Assembly: GCA_005880055.1 (NCBI GenBank)
Contig: VBJS01000125.1
Span: 1-5,763, forward strand
Source of the DNA: Chloroflexota bacterium
GTDB taxonomy: Bacteria; Chloroflexota; Dehalococcoidia; SM23-28-2; RBG-16-64-32
Direction of reading: 5' to 3'
DNA: 5,763 nt
The translations under genes were made by a program, and so were the position numbers. Below, piece after piece: positions 1 through 5,650 of this stretch (position 1 is its first letter; each line of letters starts with the position of its first letter). Below the pieces are notes generated by a model that searched no databases, was not told the origin of the DNA, and saw nothing but the letters and a program-made list of their open reading frames with translations.

Positions 1-767
1 ATCAGCTTGCCGTACATCTCGTTCGGCGGCTCGTCGATGGCGATGTAGTTGTCCAGCGACTGGCTCATCTTCTTCTTTCCGTCCAGCCCCACGATAAGCG
101 GGACGAGGAAGACCACCTGCCCCAACCCCGCCGGCCCTGCCTTCTGCCCGAGCGAACGCTGCAGCTCCCGGCCGACCAGGTTGTTGAACTTCTGGTCCGT
201 CCCGCCGAACTCCACGTCCGCCTCGATGGCCACGGAGTCGTAGGCCTGCAGGAGCGGGTAAAGCAGCTCGTGTATCCCTATCGGGGCGTGCTCCGAGAAT
301 CGCTGCGCGAAGTCGTCGCGCTGGAGCATCTGGGCAACCGTGAAGCGCGCGGCCAGCCGGACGACATCGGCCAGCGAGAACTTGTCGAACCACTCCGTCT
401 GTCGCCTGATCTCCGTGCGCCCGGGGTCGAGAATCCTGAAGAACTGCTGGAGGATGGCATCCGAGTTCCGCATCACCTCTTCGTCCGTCAGCATCGGCCG
501 CGTCTCCGACTTGCCCGATGGATCGCCGATGCGCGCCGTCCAGTCGCCGATGATGACAACAACCGTATGGCCAAGGTCCTGCAGGAGGCGCATCTTGCGC
601 ATCCCCACCGTCCAGCCCAGCGTGATGACCGGGCGCGTCGGGTCGAACCCCTGCTTCAACCGCAGGTGCTTGCCGGCCTTCAGCGCATCGACGAACTCCT
701 GCTCCGGCACGATCTCCGCCACGCCCCGACGGGTGATCCTGTGCAGCTCCTCTTCGCTCGGTACCAT
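1..767 (-). CDS. tyrS: Tyrosyl-tRNA synthetase, N-terminal 255 residues (partial, runs off left edge)
   Basis: Class I aminoacyl-tRNA synthetase that activates tyrosine with ATP and charges tRNA-Tyr in the cytoplasm. The reading frame is open to the window edge, so the C-terminal tRNA-binding part is not visible. Seen (numbered from the ATG): QGFDPT at 39-44, the GDWTARIGDPSG block at 74-85 (D75 matches the tyrosine-binding Asp of the family), Y170-P-L-L-Q174-A-Y-D177 (tyrosine pocket), GGTDQKFN at 188-195, and a KMSKS-type loop KMSQS at 233-237. The IGDPSG block and the sequence around it fit the type-2 (TyrZ-like) branch. Odd: the HIGH motif reads T49-L-G-W52, with both histidines replaced. 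Start: ATG at 767 fits family N-termini, but an in-frame GTG at 782 has a better Shine-Dalgarno (GGGAGGA, 791-797, 9 nt away) and would add five residues. It lies downstream of ribF across a 153-168 nt gap holding two hairpins. The identification is firm; the start and full activity are less sure. Confidence 0.93.
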   Translation of the reverse strand, partial: MVPSEEELHRITRRGVAEIVPEQEFVDALKAGKHLRLKQGFDPTRPVITLGWTVGMRKMRLLQDLGHTVVVIIGDWTARIGDPSGKSETRPMLTDEEVMRNSDAILQQFFRILDPGRTEIRRQTEWFDKFSLADVVRLAARFTVAQMLQRDDFAQRFSEHAPIGIHELLYPLLQAYDSVAIEADVEFGGTDQKFNNLVGRELQRSLGQKAGPAGLGQVVFLVPLIVGLDGKKKMSQSLDNYIAIDEPPNEMYGKL

Positions 768-794
768 CGCACGATCACCCACCGCTATAGTCCT

Positions 795-837
795 CCCTCT
801 CCCGGGGAGTCGCGGGGAGGTGTGGCTCGGGAGAGGG
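795..837. repeat. Palindromic extragenic repeat with 10-bp perfect stem, overlapping the possible tyrS ribosome binding site
   Basis: CCCTCTCCCG (795-804) and CGGGAGAGGG (828-837) are perfect inverted arms around a 23-nt G-rich loop. The G-rich sequence continues to about 850. The look is that of a dispersed extragenic palindrome, recalled from other high-GC genomes rather than verified. On the minus strand the arm next to tyrS runs directly into AGGA (794-791), so the repeat supplies the first three Gs of the Shine-Dalgarno GGGAGGA for the GTG at 782. Folding of the mRNA would hide those bases. There is no T-rich run, so it is not a classic terminator. Confidence 0.7.
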
Positions 838-907
838 GTCGGGGGTGAGGGCCCGCAGCGCCCCGCTAACCGAAATTGTCATTCCGCTCATCCTGGCGCA
901 CGCTCGC

Positions 908-923
908 CGGGCGGCATCGCCCG
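908..923 (-). terminator. Short GC hairpin just after ribF (weak terminator candidate)
   Basis: CGGGCG (908-913), loop GCAT (914-917), CGCCCG (918-923): a perfect 6-bp stem beginning 12 nt past the ribF stop codon. No U-tract follows on the minus strand, so intrinsic termination is doubtful. It could instead stabilise the ribF 3' end or be a remnant of a dispersed repeat. The rest of the ribF-tyrS gap shows no other recognisable signal. Confidence 0.3.
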
Positions 924-935
924 CGAACGAATACA

Positions 936-1877
936 CTATCGGCCGTCACCACGAAACCACTCGCGCGTCTCTTCGATGTCCCGGTGCATCTGGGTGATCA
1001 GCTCGTCCGCACTTCCAAAGCGCAACTCGCCGCGCAGCCGTTGGAGAAGCTCGATGCGCAATTCGCGGCCGTAGATGTCCGCCTCGAAATCCAGGATGAA
1101 CGTCTCGACGGTCGGACGTGGCTCCACGTCGAACGTCGGCCGGATACCGATGCTCGTACACGACTCGTAGCTCGTCTCGCCGATATACGCCCGCGTAACG
1201 TAAATGCCGTACGCCGGCAGGGCGCGGTCCAGCCCGATAGCAATGTTAGCCGTCGGGAACCCCATCGTTCGCCCCCGCCGATCGCCGGCGATAACCGGGC
1301 CGCGCAGCGAGAACGCCCTGCCCAGCAAACGCCCCACACTCGCGACATCGCCGGCCGCCAGCGCCTGGCGGATGGCGCTGGACCCCACTTTCTCGTCGGC
1401 GTCGGCGAGCAGCGGCGCGACTTCCAGCCGGAACCCCAGCCTGCGGCCGATCTCCCGGATGACGCCAATCGTGCCGGCTCGGTTGCGCCCGAGCGCGAAA
1501 TCGGGCCCGACGACCAGCAGCTTCATCTCCAGCTCGTCAGTCAGCATCGCGAGGAACTGCTCGGCGGTGAGTTGCGCCAACTCAGAGGTGAAAGGCAGGA
1601 CGGCAACCGCGTCCAGGCCGAGCGCCTGGAGAAGCTCTACCCGCTCCTCCAGGGACGTGAGGTACGTTATGGCGGTGCCGGGCCGAAGGACAGCGCGGGG
1701 GTGCGGGTTGAAGGTGACGGCCAGCGCGCCCAGCCCTTCCCCGCGTGCGTGCTCGGTGAGTAGGCCGATCAGGTGTTGATGGCCGCGATGCACGCCGTCG
1801 AAGACGCCGATCGTGACCGCGCTCGGGCGGCCGGGCGCTACGCGGGCGAGTTCGCGGCGGGCGAGCCGCTCGCTCAC
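936..1877 (-). CDS. ribF: Bifunctional riboflavin kinase / FAD synthetase (RibF)
   Basis: Cytoplasmic enzyme making FMN from riboflavin and ATP, then FAD from FMN and ATP. Its 313 residues are the usual family length. N-terminal FAD synthetase (nucleotidyltransferase) domain: GVFDGVHRGH at 24-33 (the HxGH ATP site), FNPHP at 56-60, GPDFALGRNRAG at 124-135, SSAIR at 166-170. C-terminal riboflavin kinase domain: GRTMGFPTAN at 202-211, PAYGIYV at 221-227, SIGIRPTF at 242-249, and VETFILDF at 257-264, whose E258 is the expected catalytic base. All key motifs of both domains are present, so both activities are expected. Start is GTG at 1877; this GTG overlaps the TGA of the upstream UroD-like gene (shared GTGA, 1874-1877), which implies translational coupling. 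Stop is TAG. No FMN riboswitch-like leader is possible here because the gene directly abuts its neighbour, so expression should follow the upstream promoter. Confidence 0.96.
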   Translation of the reverse strand: MSERLARRELARVAPGRPSAVTIGVFDGVHRGHQHLIGLLTEHARGEGLGALAVTFNPHPRAVLRPGTAITYLTSLEERVELLQALGLDAVAVLPFTSELAQLTAEQFLAMLTDELEMKLLVVGPDFALGRNRAGTIGVIREIGRRLGFRLEVAPLLADADEKVGSSAIRQALAAGDVASVGRLLGRAFSLRGPVIAGDRRGRTMGFPTANIAIGLDRALPAYGIYVTRAYIGETSYESCTSIGIRPTFDVEPRPTVETFILDFEADIYGRELRIELLQRLRGELRFGSADELITQMHRDIEETREWFRGDGR

Positions 1878-2866
1878 GAGCGGGGCACCTGCACGAGAGC
1901 GCGCAGGTTGGCCTCCGGCGCCTGGGGATCTACGGAGCAGCCGGGCGTGAGCAGGAAGCGCCTGCCGCCGGTGTCAATGATCGCGCGCTGAGCCTCCTTG
2001 GCGACATCGGCCGGGGAGGCCCGGTTCACGGTGTTCTCGTGGGAGACGCCGCCCATAACGGCGGCCGATGTTTCAGACCTGATTTCAGAAAGGCTCGGAT
2101 TCCCATCGCCGCTGACATCCCAGTTGAAGGCGGCGACCGGGTAGTCCAGCAGCGCAGGTAGGTGGTTATTGTTTCGGCAGACGTGGAAGACGTTGAACGG
2201 CGCTTCTCGCACGGCCTCCAGGACGGTCATGTCGAACGGCCGGCAGAACATATCGTAGCTGTCGAGCGAGATGTTATCCGCCGAACCCCACTCCACCGTC
2301 GCGAAGAAGATGCCCGAAGCGCCGGCGTCCAGGCAGGCGCGCGAGTACACGGCCAGCGTCTCCCCGATCCCCTTCAGCGCCATCATCAGCTCATGCGAGT
2401 GCTCCTCCATCAGCTTCTGCACAAACTTCGTGGAACCGGTGATACGGCTCATCACCGCCAGCGGCGAGAAGACCGTCTGGATGAACGGCGCCTCGCCCCG
2501 CAGCTCACGCCCGATGATGCGTAACCCTTCCAGCTGCTCGCCGTACGCGCCCTGGTGGATGTCCAGAGGCCCGATCCGGCGCAGACCTTCGGCGGAACTG
2601 ACGCCGGGCTCAATAAGCACCGGCTGCTTGCCCGGCTCGTCGGCCTGCACGTACCGAGTTCCCCAGTCCTCCGCATAGTACGTGGCACGAGGATTGACCT
2701 TGATGAAATCCCAATCGTACTTGCGATAGGCCCCGACCGTCGCCTCGGCGAGCCCCTCCGCCGACCACTCTCGCCCGAAGTCGTGCCACCAGGCCGACAC
2801 CGGAACGCGGTCGACTGCATCGCCGCTGAGCGCGGCAAACACCCGCTCCGTCTTAGACATCGGCAT
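1874..2866 (-). CDS. Uroporphyrinogen decarboxylase-like protein with MtaA/CmuA-type zinc triad
   Basis: 330-residue protein of the URO-D superfamily (TIM-barrel fold). It is probably not HemE: the N-terminal segment DRVPVSAWWHDFG (19-31) stands where HemE carries its RQAGRY arginine motif. It does carry H228-V-C230 and, 80 residues on, C310 in LTPGCSVDP. An H-x-C...C arrangement of this spacing is how MtaA, MtbA and CmuA cobamide-dependent methyltransferases bind the zinc that activates their thiol substrate. Methyl transfer is therefore a reasonable inference, but no corrinoid protein gene is visible nearby and the substrate is unknown. The C-terminal APEANLRALV (316-325) resembles the family's typical ending. 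Start is ATG at 2866, or ATG at 2860 giving MSKTERV; neither has a Shine-Dalgarno, but a promoter lies just upstream. The TGA stop overlaps the ribF start, so the two are likely one operon. Confidence 0.85.
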   Translation of the reverse strand: MPMSKTERVFAALSGDAVDRVPVSAWWHDFGREWSAEGLAEATVGAYRKYDWDFIKVNPRATYYAEDWGTRYVQADEPGKQPVLIEPGVSSAEGLRRIGPLDIHQGAYGEQLEGLRIIGRELRGEAPFIQTVFSPLAVMSRITGSTKFVQKLMEEHSHELMMALKGIGETLAVYSRACLDAGASGIFFATVEWGSADNISLDSYDMFCRPFDMTVLEAVREAPFNVFHVCRNNNHLPALLDYPVAAFNWDVSGDGNPSLSEIRSETSAAVMGGVSHENTVNRASPADVAKEAQRAIIDTGGRRFLLTPGCSVDPQAPEANLRALVQVPRS

Positions 2867-2876
2867 GGCGAAAGTA

Positions 2877-2905
2877 AGTATAAGCCGTCAGGCGGTGGAT
2901 GGTAA
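2877..2905 (-). promoter_or_regulatory. Sigma70-type promoter for the UroD-like gene and ribF, probably leaderless
   Basis: On the minus strand: TTACCA (2905-2900, 4/6 to TTGACA), a 17-nt spacer, and TATACT (2882-2877, 5/6 to TATAAT). It sits in the 51-nt gap after the GNAT gene. The -10 ends 10 nt before the ATG at 2866, so transcription would start at about 2870-2868, leaving an mRNA with almost no leader. This fits the lack of a Shine-Dalgarno. Prediction by eye only. Confidence 0.6.
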
Positions 2906-2917
2906 GCAGACCGCTGT

Positions 2918-3667
2918 CTACAGCCGGTACGCCGTGTAAGGCCGCCGCGCCCCGAATCCCACGCGCTCGGCCAGCCTCGCAGACCCCTCGTGCGCGGCGT
3001 CCCAGCACGGCGTCAGGCCGTGGTCCAGGCAGTGCTCGATCATGCGGGCGCCCGTAACCAGCGCGAGTCCACGCCGCTGATAGCGCGGGTGCGTTTGGAT
3101 CTCGAACTCCAGGCTCCGCGAGCTGATCGCGAAAGACGAGCAGCCGGACACGAACTTTCCGCGATAGCGCACGCCGAAGCCGACGCCGCGGGCGAGAAAG
3201 TCTTCCGGCGAAGCGAAATTGTATATCAGCGATTCAGCAAGCGCTTCGAACGCCGCCACTGATTCCTCCGTGATGCGCTCCGGGATAAAGCCAGCGGGAA
3301 GTCCACCCTGCAGCTCTGCCAGCCTGGCCCGATCCCAGCGCAGCGGCTGCTCGAAGTCGATGCGCTCATACGGCTGAACGGTTCCACGCACGGCCACCAG
3401 CAGGTCCTCCCACGCCTCGCGGACCGCCAGGTGCTCGCCCGCCGGTAGCGAGCGCAGGGCATCAGCGGCGAGGGGCGCCTGCGGGTCGCCGGCGATCATA
3501 TTGAAGTCGAGGGCGAGGTGAGCGACGCGCGGGTTGGACGCGCTGTCCGCCCAGGCCTGGCCCAGCACGCCCTCCAGCACCGAATCGATGATGCCGTGCA
3601 GGCCGGGAAACCCTTCGAAAAGCGGGCGCAAACGCGCGCGGGCAGCGGGCGGGACAGGAACGAGCAT
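2918..3667 (-). CDS. GNAT-family N-acetyltransferase (PF12746-like)
   Basis: 249-residue soluble protein. The C-terminal half is a GNAT fold: beta strands around VGFGVRYRGKFVSGCSSFAI (162-181), then LEFEIQTHPRYQRRGLA (186-202), containing the acetyl-CoA pyrophosphate loop Q197-R-R-G200-L-A202, followed by a helix, and SARLAERVGF (229-238), the usual late helix before the GF strand. The N-terminal roughly 120 residues have no motif I recognise. The two-part layout matches the family described as 'GNAT acetyltransferase' (PF12746), whose substrates are mostly unknown. No substrate can be named here. Start is ATG at 3667; an in-frame TAA at 3679-3677 rules out a longer protein. There is no Shine-Dalgarno; a weak -10-like TAAACT (3679-3674) lies 6 nt before the ATG. 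Stop is TAG at 2918-2920. It probably forms its own transcription unit, since the next gene has its own promoter. Confidence 0.82.
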   Translation of the reverse strand: MLVPVPPAARARLRPLFEGFPGLHGIIDSVLEGVLGQAWADSASNPRVAHLALDFNMIAGDPQAPLAADALRSLPAGEHLAVREAWEDLLVAVRGTVQPYERIDFEQPLRWDRARLAELQGGLPAGFIPERITEESVAAFEALAESLIYNFASPEDFLARGVGFGVRYRGKFVSGCSSFAISSRSLEFEIQTHPRYQRRGLALVTGARMIEHCLDHGLTPCWDAAHEGSARLAERVGFGARRPYTAYRL

Positions 3668-3788
3668 AGTGGGAGTTTACGACGCCCGCGATCACCTATG
3701 GCTCAGCCGGGGTGACAACCCCATCGTCGGACTTCCGAACTCGACCCGGGCGGCAAGCAGGCCGTCCCAATGTGTGCGGAGCCCAGTC

Positions 3789-3949
3789 CTTCCTTGAAGG
3801 ACGAGCGAAGCCGGGGGTTCGGGCCTGCCTGCCGGTAGGCAGGGGTGTCCCCCTATATCATTCGCGGGCGGGTAGGGTGGGACAGACCACGCACGGGACA
3901 CTGGGAAGCGTTCGATTTTCATCCTTCGTGGCGCTCGTCCTCAAAGAAG
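3789..3949. mobile_element. MITE-like non-coding element with imperfect terminal inverted repeats
   Basis: The left arm CTTCCTTGAAGGACGAGCG (3789-3807) is the reverse complement of the right arm CGCTCGTCCTCAAAGAAG (3932-3949), with 17 matches, one mismatch and one gap. The 161-bp span encodes nothing. Inside are a 6-bp stem with a GGTA loop (CCTGCC 3828-3833 / GGCAGG 3838-3843) and a stem TGTCCCCCTA (3846-3855) / TAGGGTGGGACA (3873-3884) with a 2-nt bulge. The left arm itself can fold (GTCCTTC/GAAGGAC, 3786-3802). No clear target-site duplication was found. It may instead be a composite of nested extragenic repeats. Confidence 0.45.
3828..3843. repeat. Short palindrome nested in the larger element
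   Basis: CCTGCC-GGTA-GGCAGG, a perfect 6-bp stem with a 4-nt loop. It interrupts a G/C-rich stretch that otherwise reads as GGGGTTCGGG followed by GGGGTGTCCCCC. This suggests a small palindrome inserted into an older repeat (inference). Confidence 0.5.
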
Positions 3950-4026
3950 CATGGATGATTCCGTGAAAGTCTTTCCTTCTGTGGCTCAACTCGGAGGATA
4001 GCGGTGCATGATTCAACCTCAGCAAG

Positions 4027-4064
4027 AAGTCTGCGTCAATCTGCGGCTAATTTCCGCCGCGACG
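4027..4064 (+). repeat. Degenerate dispersed repeat, copy 1
   Basis: Aligned without gaps to 5726-5763: 18 of the first 21 bases match, including ATCTGCGGC exactly, and TTCCG is shared further on (26/38 overall). It lies just past the 3' end of the PH-domain gene. The CTGCG..ATCTGCGG core resembles short repeats I have seen scattered in several bacterial genomes, from memory only. Confidence 0.45.
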
Positions 4065-4071
4065 GTGGCGA

Positions 4072-4644
4072 CTACGCCCGGCGCATGCGCTCCCGGTCGC
4101 GCTCGCGGTCGATCAGGAGTTGCAGCGCCTCCGGGCGGGGCACGCCGGTGATGCGAAAAGCCACCGTTTCGGCGCTTGCCGTCTCGCAGATCACATCGCC
4201 GAAGTTCAGGAGCGTGGGGAAGATGCCGTTCTTCACCACGCTCATATCCTGCACGTTCACCAGGTCTGCCGTCGACACCCGCAGGTTGAACGGGTGAGCC
4301 TTGTAGCTGTCGATCAGGCGCTGATTCGTGACAACCCAGATGTCATGCTGGTAGCGGTACCAGTTGAGGAACAGCCGCAACCCCCAGTAGGCGAGCCAGA
4401 CCAGTGCCGCGAGCCAGAAGAAGACGCCCAGGTCGTCCAGCACGCCGGCCGCCGAGAAGACCCAGGCCAGCAAGGCGACCGGGAGGACCGCAAAGGCGAC
4501 GAGCATGACACTGCGAGGCCAGAGAAACCACCAGTGCCGCCGGACCAGCTGTATGATCTGCTCGCCGTCCTGGAAGGGGAACGGCAGCCGCCCGTAATCC
4601 TCGTGCGGCGCCGGCTGCCCGGCAGAAGGTTGCGCAGCGCTCAT
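4072..4644 (-). CDS. PH-like (bPH2) domain membrane protein
   Basis: 190-residue protein of the YdbS/YdbT-like membrane-flanked bPH2 type (PF03703). Order: polar N-terminus (1-35); first membrane helix about 42-64 (PRSVMLVAFAVLPVALLAWV); second about 72-94 (LGVFFWLAALVWLAYWGLRL); then the PH-like domain about 96-178, opening with the characteristic DIWVVTNQRLID (101-112) and ending PRPEALQLLID; the tail (179-190) is highly charged (ERDRERMRRA). The two helices form a hairpin, leaving the domain probably cytoplasmic. Function of the family is largely unknown. Start chosen at ATG 4644 because the family-like sequence begins there; the frame stays open upstream to 4932, but that part reads through palindromic repeats. 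No Shine-Dalgarno is visible. It stands alone, with no paired YdbS/YdbT partner in the window. Stop is TAG. Confidence 0.85.
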   Translation of the reverse strand: MSAAQPSAGQPAPHEDYGRLPFPFQDGEQIIQLVRRHWWFLWPRSVMLVAFAVLPVALLAWVFSAAGVLDDLGVFFWLAALVWLAYWGLRLFLNWYRYQHDIWVVTNQRLIDSYKAHPFNLRVSTADLVNVQDMSVVKNGIFPTLLNFGDVICETASAETVAFRITGVPRPEALQLLIDRERDRERMRRA

Positions 4645-4676
4645 ACCGTGACAGTTGTAGCATATGGGGCCGCCAC

Positions 4677-4810
4677 CCGTCCCGGTCCCAGCACGTAGGG
4701 GCGCAGCACGCGGCACCGGGGACGGCTCCAGTGTCGCTCCGGCGGCCAGCACCACGAGTGATAATGCATTTCCGGGGGTGCTGCGCCCGAGGCAGACGGG
4801 TGTCTGCCTC
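4677..4810. repeat. Compound palindromic element between vapC and the PH gene
   Basis: Three inverted repeats are packed together. GGGCGCAGCAC (4699-4709) pairs perfectly (11 bp) with GTGCTGCGCCC (4778-4788) across 68 nt. Directly abutting is GAGGCAGAC (4789-4797), loop GGGT, GTCTGCCTC (4802-4810), a perfect 9-bp hairpin. Also, CCGTCCCGGT (4677-4686) nearly pairs with ACCGGGGACGG (4715-4725). The 259-bp gap 4645-4903 holds no gene; 4811-4903 shows nothing further. The strong hairpin could stop transcription coming from vapC, though no U-tract follows. Confidence 0.65.
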
Positions 4811-4903
4811 ACTCCAGCGGCCGCGTTACTCACGGGTCGCCCCGCCGCTCTCGTCACAGCAAAGGCATACCGAGCAGCGCTTGGGGCCGCGCCGGACGCG
4901 AGT

Positions 4904-5329
4904 TTAAGCCACGACCGAAAGCCGCTCGGCACCGGCCGCTGCCGCCAGCCGATCGTCCGCGGTCGAGAAAGTCAGCGATTGCCCCAGGTCGCTCCGAAGC
5001 GCGATCGCGGACGCCAGGTGGATAGCATCCAGTCCGCGCAGGAAGTGCCTGGCAGCCAGCTCGCCTGCCGACCGCACCAACGATTCGTCCAGTTCCACGC
5101 GAGAGTACCTGCTCCAGGCTCTCTCGAACTGGACGAGCGTCTGCCGGTAAGTGCCGCCCTTGAGCCTTCCTGCCCGCTCAGCCCGAGCGAGGGAGCCGCG
5201 GAACTCGGTGTAAGCGATGATGGACGTAGTGACTGCTTCCGCTGTCTCGGCCACGCGCTCCAACTCTTGTGATCCCTGCTCTCTCACAAACAGTTTGAAA
5301 AGGCTGCTGGTGTCGAGGTAAAGGATCAA
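4904..5329 (-). CDS. vapC: PIN-domain toxin ribonuclease, VapC family
   Basis: 141-residue PIN-domain protein, typical VapC size. Expected role: Mg2+-dependent RNase toxin that cleaves RNA (often tRNA or rRNA in characterised members) unless bound by its antitoxin. The acidic residues of the active site are all present: D6 in LYLDTSSL, E42 in AYTEFRGS, D101 in GLDAIHLASA, and D125 in STADDRLA. It therefore looks intact and potentially toxic; the RNA target cannot be read from sequence. Start is TTG at 5329, giving MILYLDTSSL as in the family. The TTG shares four bases (TTGA, 5326-5329) with the antitoxin stop, so toxin translation is probably coupled to, and kept below, antitoxin translation. 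A purine-rich AGAGG lies directly against the TTG. Stop is TAA. Confidence 0.93.
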   Translation of the reverse strand: MILYLDTSSLFKLFVREQGSQELERVAETAEAVTTSIIAYTEFRGSLARAERAGRLKGGTYRQTLVQFERAWSRYSRVELDESLVRSAGELAARHFLRGLDAIHLASAIALRSDLGQSLTFSTADDRLAAAAGAERLSVVA

Positions 5330-5619
5330 CCTCTATCCTGGAGCACCATCTCAGACATGGTTGGCCCTTTGCCCCGCAGCCTGACGAGTTTCTTCGGAAT
5401 GTACGGTCTTCCCCCGTAGTTGACGAGTACCCCGCGGCGCACAAGCTCGAGCATCTTTTGCTCGACACTCTGCTCGGCCGGCCGATGCTCTTCGTCCGCC
5501 CGCGTGATCACCGCCACCGGCTTCCCTCGGCGCGTGACCGTGATGCTTTCGCCGGACTCCAGCCGGCGCAGGTGCTCGCTCAGCCGGCTCTTCAGCTCTC
5601 GAATGGATACTTCTACCAT
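5326..5619 (-). CDS. vapB: Phd/YefM-type antitoxin of the VapBC pair
   Basis: 97-residue antitoxin. The N-terminal half MVEVSIRELKSRLSEHL...GESITVTRRGKPVAVITR (1-40) is the Phd/YefM DNA-binding fold (PF02604). The C-terminal half is the toxin-binding tail, ending GPTMSEMVLQDRG, a pattern common in antitoxins paired with PIN toxins. It should neutralise VapC by wrapping its active site and, with VapC, repress this operon. Start is ATG at 5619; it has no Shine-Dalgarno because the operator arm abuts the codon. First gene of the operon, overlapping vapC by 4 nt. The symbol follows the toxin; a 'prevent-host-death family' label would be equally valid. Confidence 0.92.
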   Translation of the reverse strand: MVEVSIRELKSRLSEHLRRLESGESITVTRRGKPVAVITRADEEHRPAEQSVEQKMLELVRRGVLVNYGGRPYIPKKLVRLRGKGPTMSEMVLQDRG

Positions 5620-5650
5620 TGTGACTACACGTTAGGCGTCTGTAGTCACA
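5620..5650. promoter_or_regulatory. Probable VapBC operator: perfect 10-bp inverted repeat
   Basis: TGTGACTACA (5620-5629) and TGTAGTCACA (5641-5650) are exact reverse complements separated by 11 nt. The arm starts are 21 bp apart, about two helical turns, as expected for two antitoxin dimers on one DNA face. It covers the region between the -35 element and the antitoxin ATG, so binding would block RNA polymerase. A third, partial half-site (TGTGACTCAA, 8/10) is at 5685-5694. Confidence 0.75.

Larger units (their letters stand above)
3668..4071. other. 404-bp non-coding gap rich in stem-loops
   Basis: No convincing gene on either strand; the short open frames are simple readings through repeats. 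It holds a small hairpin (GGGGT/ACCCC, 3709-3722), a MITE-like element (3789-3949) and a degenerate repeat copy (4027-4064). The stretch 3950-4026 shows nothing I can name. Because both flanking genes run leftward, the GNAT promoter should lie at the left end and the 3' end of the PH gene at the right end. Confidence 0.6.

Noticed and set aside
270..848. Long plus-strand open frame opposite tyrS
   Set aside because: It is antisense to a clear tyrosyl-tRNA synthetase, arginine/proline-rich as expected for a high-GC shadow frame, and has no recognisable domain.
783..935. T-box or other riboswitch upstream of tyrS
   Set aside because: No T-box consensus, specifier-like structure or antiterminator was recognised; only two simple hairpins are present.
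876..1763. 295-codon plus-strand open frame opposite ribF
   Set aside because: It mirrors ribF codons in another frame; low-complexity composition and no motif, whereas ribF shows every family motif.
1874..2866. Assignment as heme-pathway HemE
   Set aside because: The N-terminal RQAGRY arginine motif is absent and an H-x-C...C zinc triad is present, favouring the methyltransferase-like branch.
3712..3966. Plus-strand 84-codon open frame in the 404-bp gap
   Set aside because: It is made of the palindromic repeats (for example the ACLPVGRG segment encoded by the CCTGCC/GGCAGG hairpin), so not a credible protein.
3668..4071. CRISPR array or tRNA gene in the repeat-rich gap
   Set aside because: There are no regularly spaced direct repeats and no tRNA-like cloverleaf or TTCGA-loop arrangement; the repeats are inverted and irregular.
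4645..4932. In-frame N-terminal extension of the PH-domain protein, including a CYNCH heme-c-like motif
   Set aside because: The extension reads through the compound palindrome, has no family resemblance, and the PH protein has a good ATG at 4644; the CxxCH pattern is most likely chance.
4664..5272. 202-codon plus-strand open frame across the palindromes and vapC
   Set aside because: It spans repeats and the antisense of a clear PIN-domain gene; no domain seen.
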